Of a stretch of DNA of 44,631 bases, positions 43,903 through 44,631 are shown in pieces (positions within the stretch are counted from its first letter, which is position 1; each line of letters opens with the position of its first letter). Position numbers and translations under genes: made by a program. The notes under the pieces were generated by a model. It did not search any database, was not told the DNA's origin, and saw only the letters and a program-made list of their open reading frames with translations. The DNA is from Thermoguttaceae bacterium. Lineage in GTDB: Bacteria; Planctomycetota; Planctomycetia; Pirellulales; Thermoguttaceae. Location: positions 1 to 44,631 of the forward strand of contig JANXAQ010000009.1 in the NCBI GenBank assembly GCA_025062105.1, in the 5' to 3' direction.

Positions 43903-44279
43903 GGAACCTTAGCAGAATAATGAACATATAGTTATCATTATGAACTTTTGATTCGATAGGCTTTAACTCTTGCCATTGAAACACCTACTCTATATAGGGT
44001 ACGAGCAGTGCTAGCACCCCAAGAGGGTCAAACGCAGAAGGAACCAAAATGGTATCAAGGAACCTCTGCATCATTCAAAGGGGATATTTTTATACCATTT
44101 TGGCTGATCCTTCCTGTAACACAACATATAGGGCGCTAGCATTGCCAGCCCACAATAGATAGTAGGAGGCCTGGTAGGACCACGAAACGGCTAGAGAATC
44201 AAAAGTGCATAAAGTTCACTGGATGTTCAGAATTTTGCAGAGGTTCCTCAAAATATCTCTCTCATTATGCAGCGGTTCC
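43903..44279 (+). mobile_element. A14: family A element split by A15
   Basis: Outer ends are GGAACCTTAGCAGAATAATG and CATTATGCAGCGGTTCC. The A interior is interrupted at GGTATCAA and resumes as TCAAAATATCTCTC after A15. Confidence 0.85.
44059..44247 (-). mobile_element. A15: young family A element inside A14
   Basis: A 189-bp element from GGAACCTCTGCATCATTC to AATTTTGCAGAGGTTCC, flanked by TCAA at 44055-44058 and TCAA at 44248-44251. It is close to identical to A8, 20 kb away. Confidence 0.93.
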
Positions 44280-44490
44280 CTATTGTCCATCCTTGTGAGC
44301 GCAGACGCCAGCTCAGCAACAGACAGGAGAAAACACTCTAAGTCCCATTTCCGGCCAGTGGCAAGAGGCCTTCCCCTTGCTGGCCGTCGAGAGGGTACGG
44401 AAAGAGGCTGAGCTGAATCGAATTTTAGCATTTTCCTACCGGTTTTCACACTGAGTGGGCTTCCGTCAAAACCCGGAAAAATAGAATTAG

Positions 44491-44631
44491 GGAACCTCTG
44501 CATCATTCAAGGAGGATATTTTTATACCATTTTGGATGTCCTTCCTCTAACACAACATATAGAGCTGCAGTATTGTTAGCACCCAATAGATAGTAGGTGT
44601 TCGGATAGAAGAACCGAACGGCTATAGAATC
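44491..44631 (-). mobile_element. A16: family A element cut by the window end
   Basis: GGAACCTCTGCATCATTC and AGGATATTTTTATACC match A8 and A15 closely; the central CAACATATAGAGCTGC is more diverged. The far end lies outside the window. Confidence 0.85.

Overview
The window looks like a piece of a planctomycete chromosome (Planctomycetota, perhaps Pirellulales; this is inference from gene content, no rRNA or other marker is present). Pointers are two secreted ThuA-domain proteins, a PEP-CTERM LamG protein, a sialate O-acetylesterase, a FabZ-like hotdog protein with an extra N-terminal segment ahead of the catalytic loop, URO-D-like and AP-endonuclease-2-like TIM-barrel proteins, and squalene/hopanoid genes of the HpnD and HpnE type. 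Genes are mostly single or in pairs, on both strands, separated by unusually long spacers.

Layout: 1-1500 arsenate reductase and a metallophosphatase (both -). 2900-5700 two related ThuA proteins (-). 6470-8765 a tight three-gene set (+): ABC-type ATPase, SIMIBI GTPase with three cysteine pairs, four-cysteine Fe-S protein; this is the most interesting protein-coding locus. 9170-11400 secreted deacetylase/FG-GAP protein. 11980-15385 a small membrane protein, an NSS-family sodium symporter and its tiny one-helix partner. 16170-19055 MFS transporter and URO-D-family protein (-). 19829-22775 an enolase-superfamily protein without its usual lysine pair, convergent with the PEP-CTERM protein. 23281-26381 hpnD and hpnE. 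27118-30714 dnaE, convergent with a CapD-type sugar dehydratase (31076-33103). 33819-37174 TIM-barrel isomerase and sialate O-acetylesterase (-). 38811 tRNA-Asp. 39348-43861 a 32-residue basic protein, FabZ-like protein, rhomboid protease and TrmB (+).

The striking feature is the spacers. Nearly every long intergenic gap is built from short terminal-inverted-repeat elements (about 130-260 bp, no transposase inside) of several unrelated families. Family A (ends GGAACCTCTGC, 189-190 bp when young) leaves 4-bp target duplications. Family B (ends GCTCGACTTTTGCC, about 150 bp) and the C/D/F group (ends GAGGCTGTC or close) leave 3-bp duplications of the form TNA. Elements are nested in one another (A in A, B in A, A in C) and chained head to tail with a single shared TAA or TTA between neighbours. 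At four genes the element abuts or forms the stop codon. I count about 17 A copies, about 17 B copies and roughly ten of the other families in 44.6 kb. No transposase gene is present here, so they must be mobilised in trans.

Within-text names: A0-A16, B0-B14, C1-C4, D1-D2, E1-E4, F1-F2, G2, H, I1 are my own labels for these repeats. Where longer open frames run upstream of a gene into a repeat, I chose the internal start supported by a ribosome-binding site.
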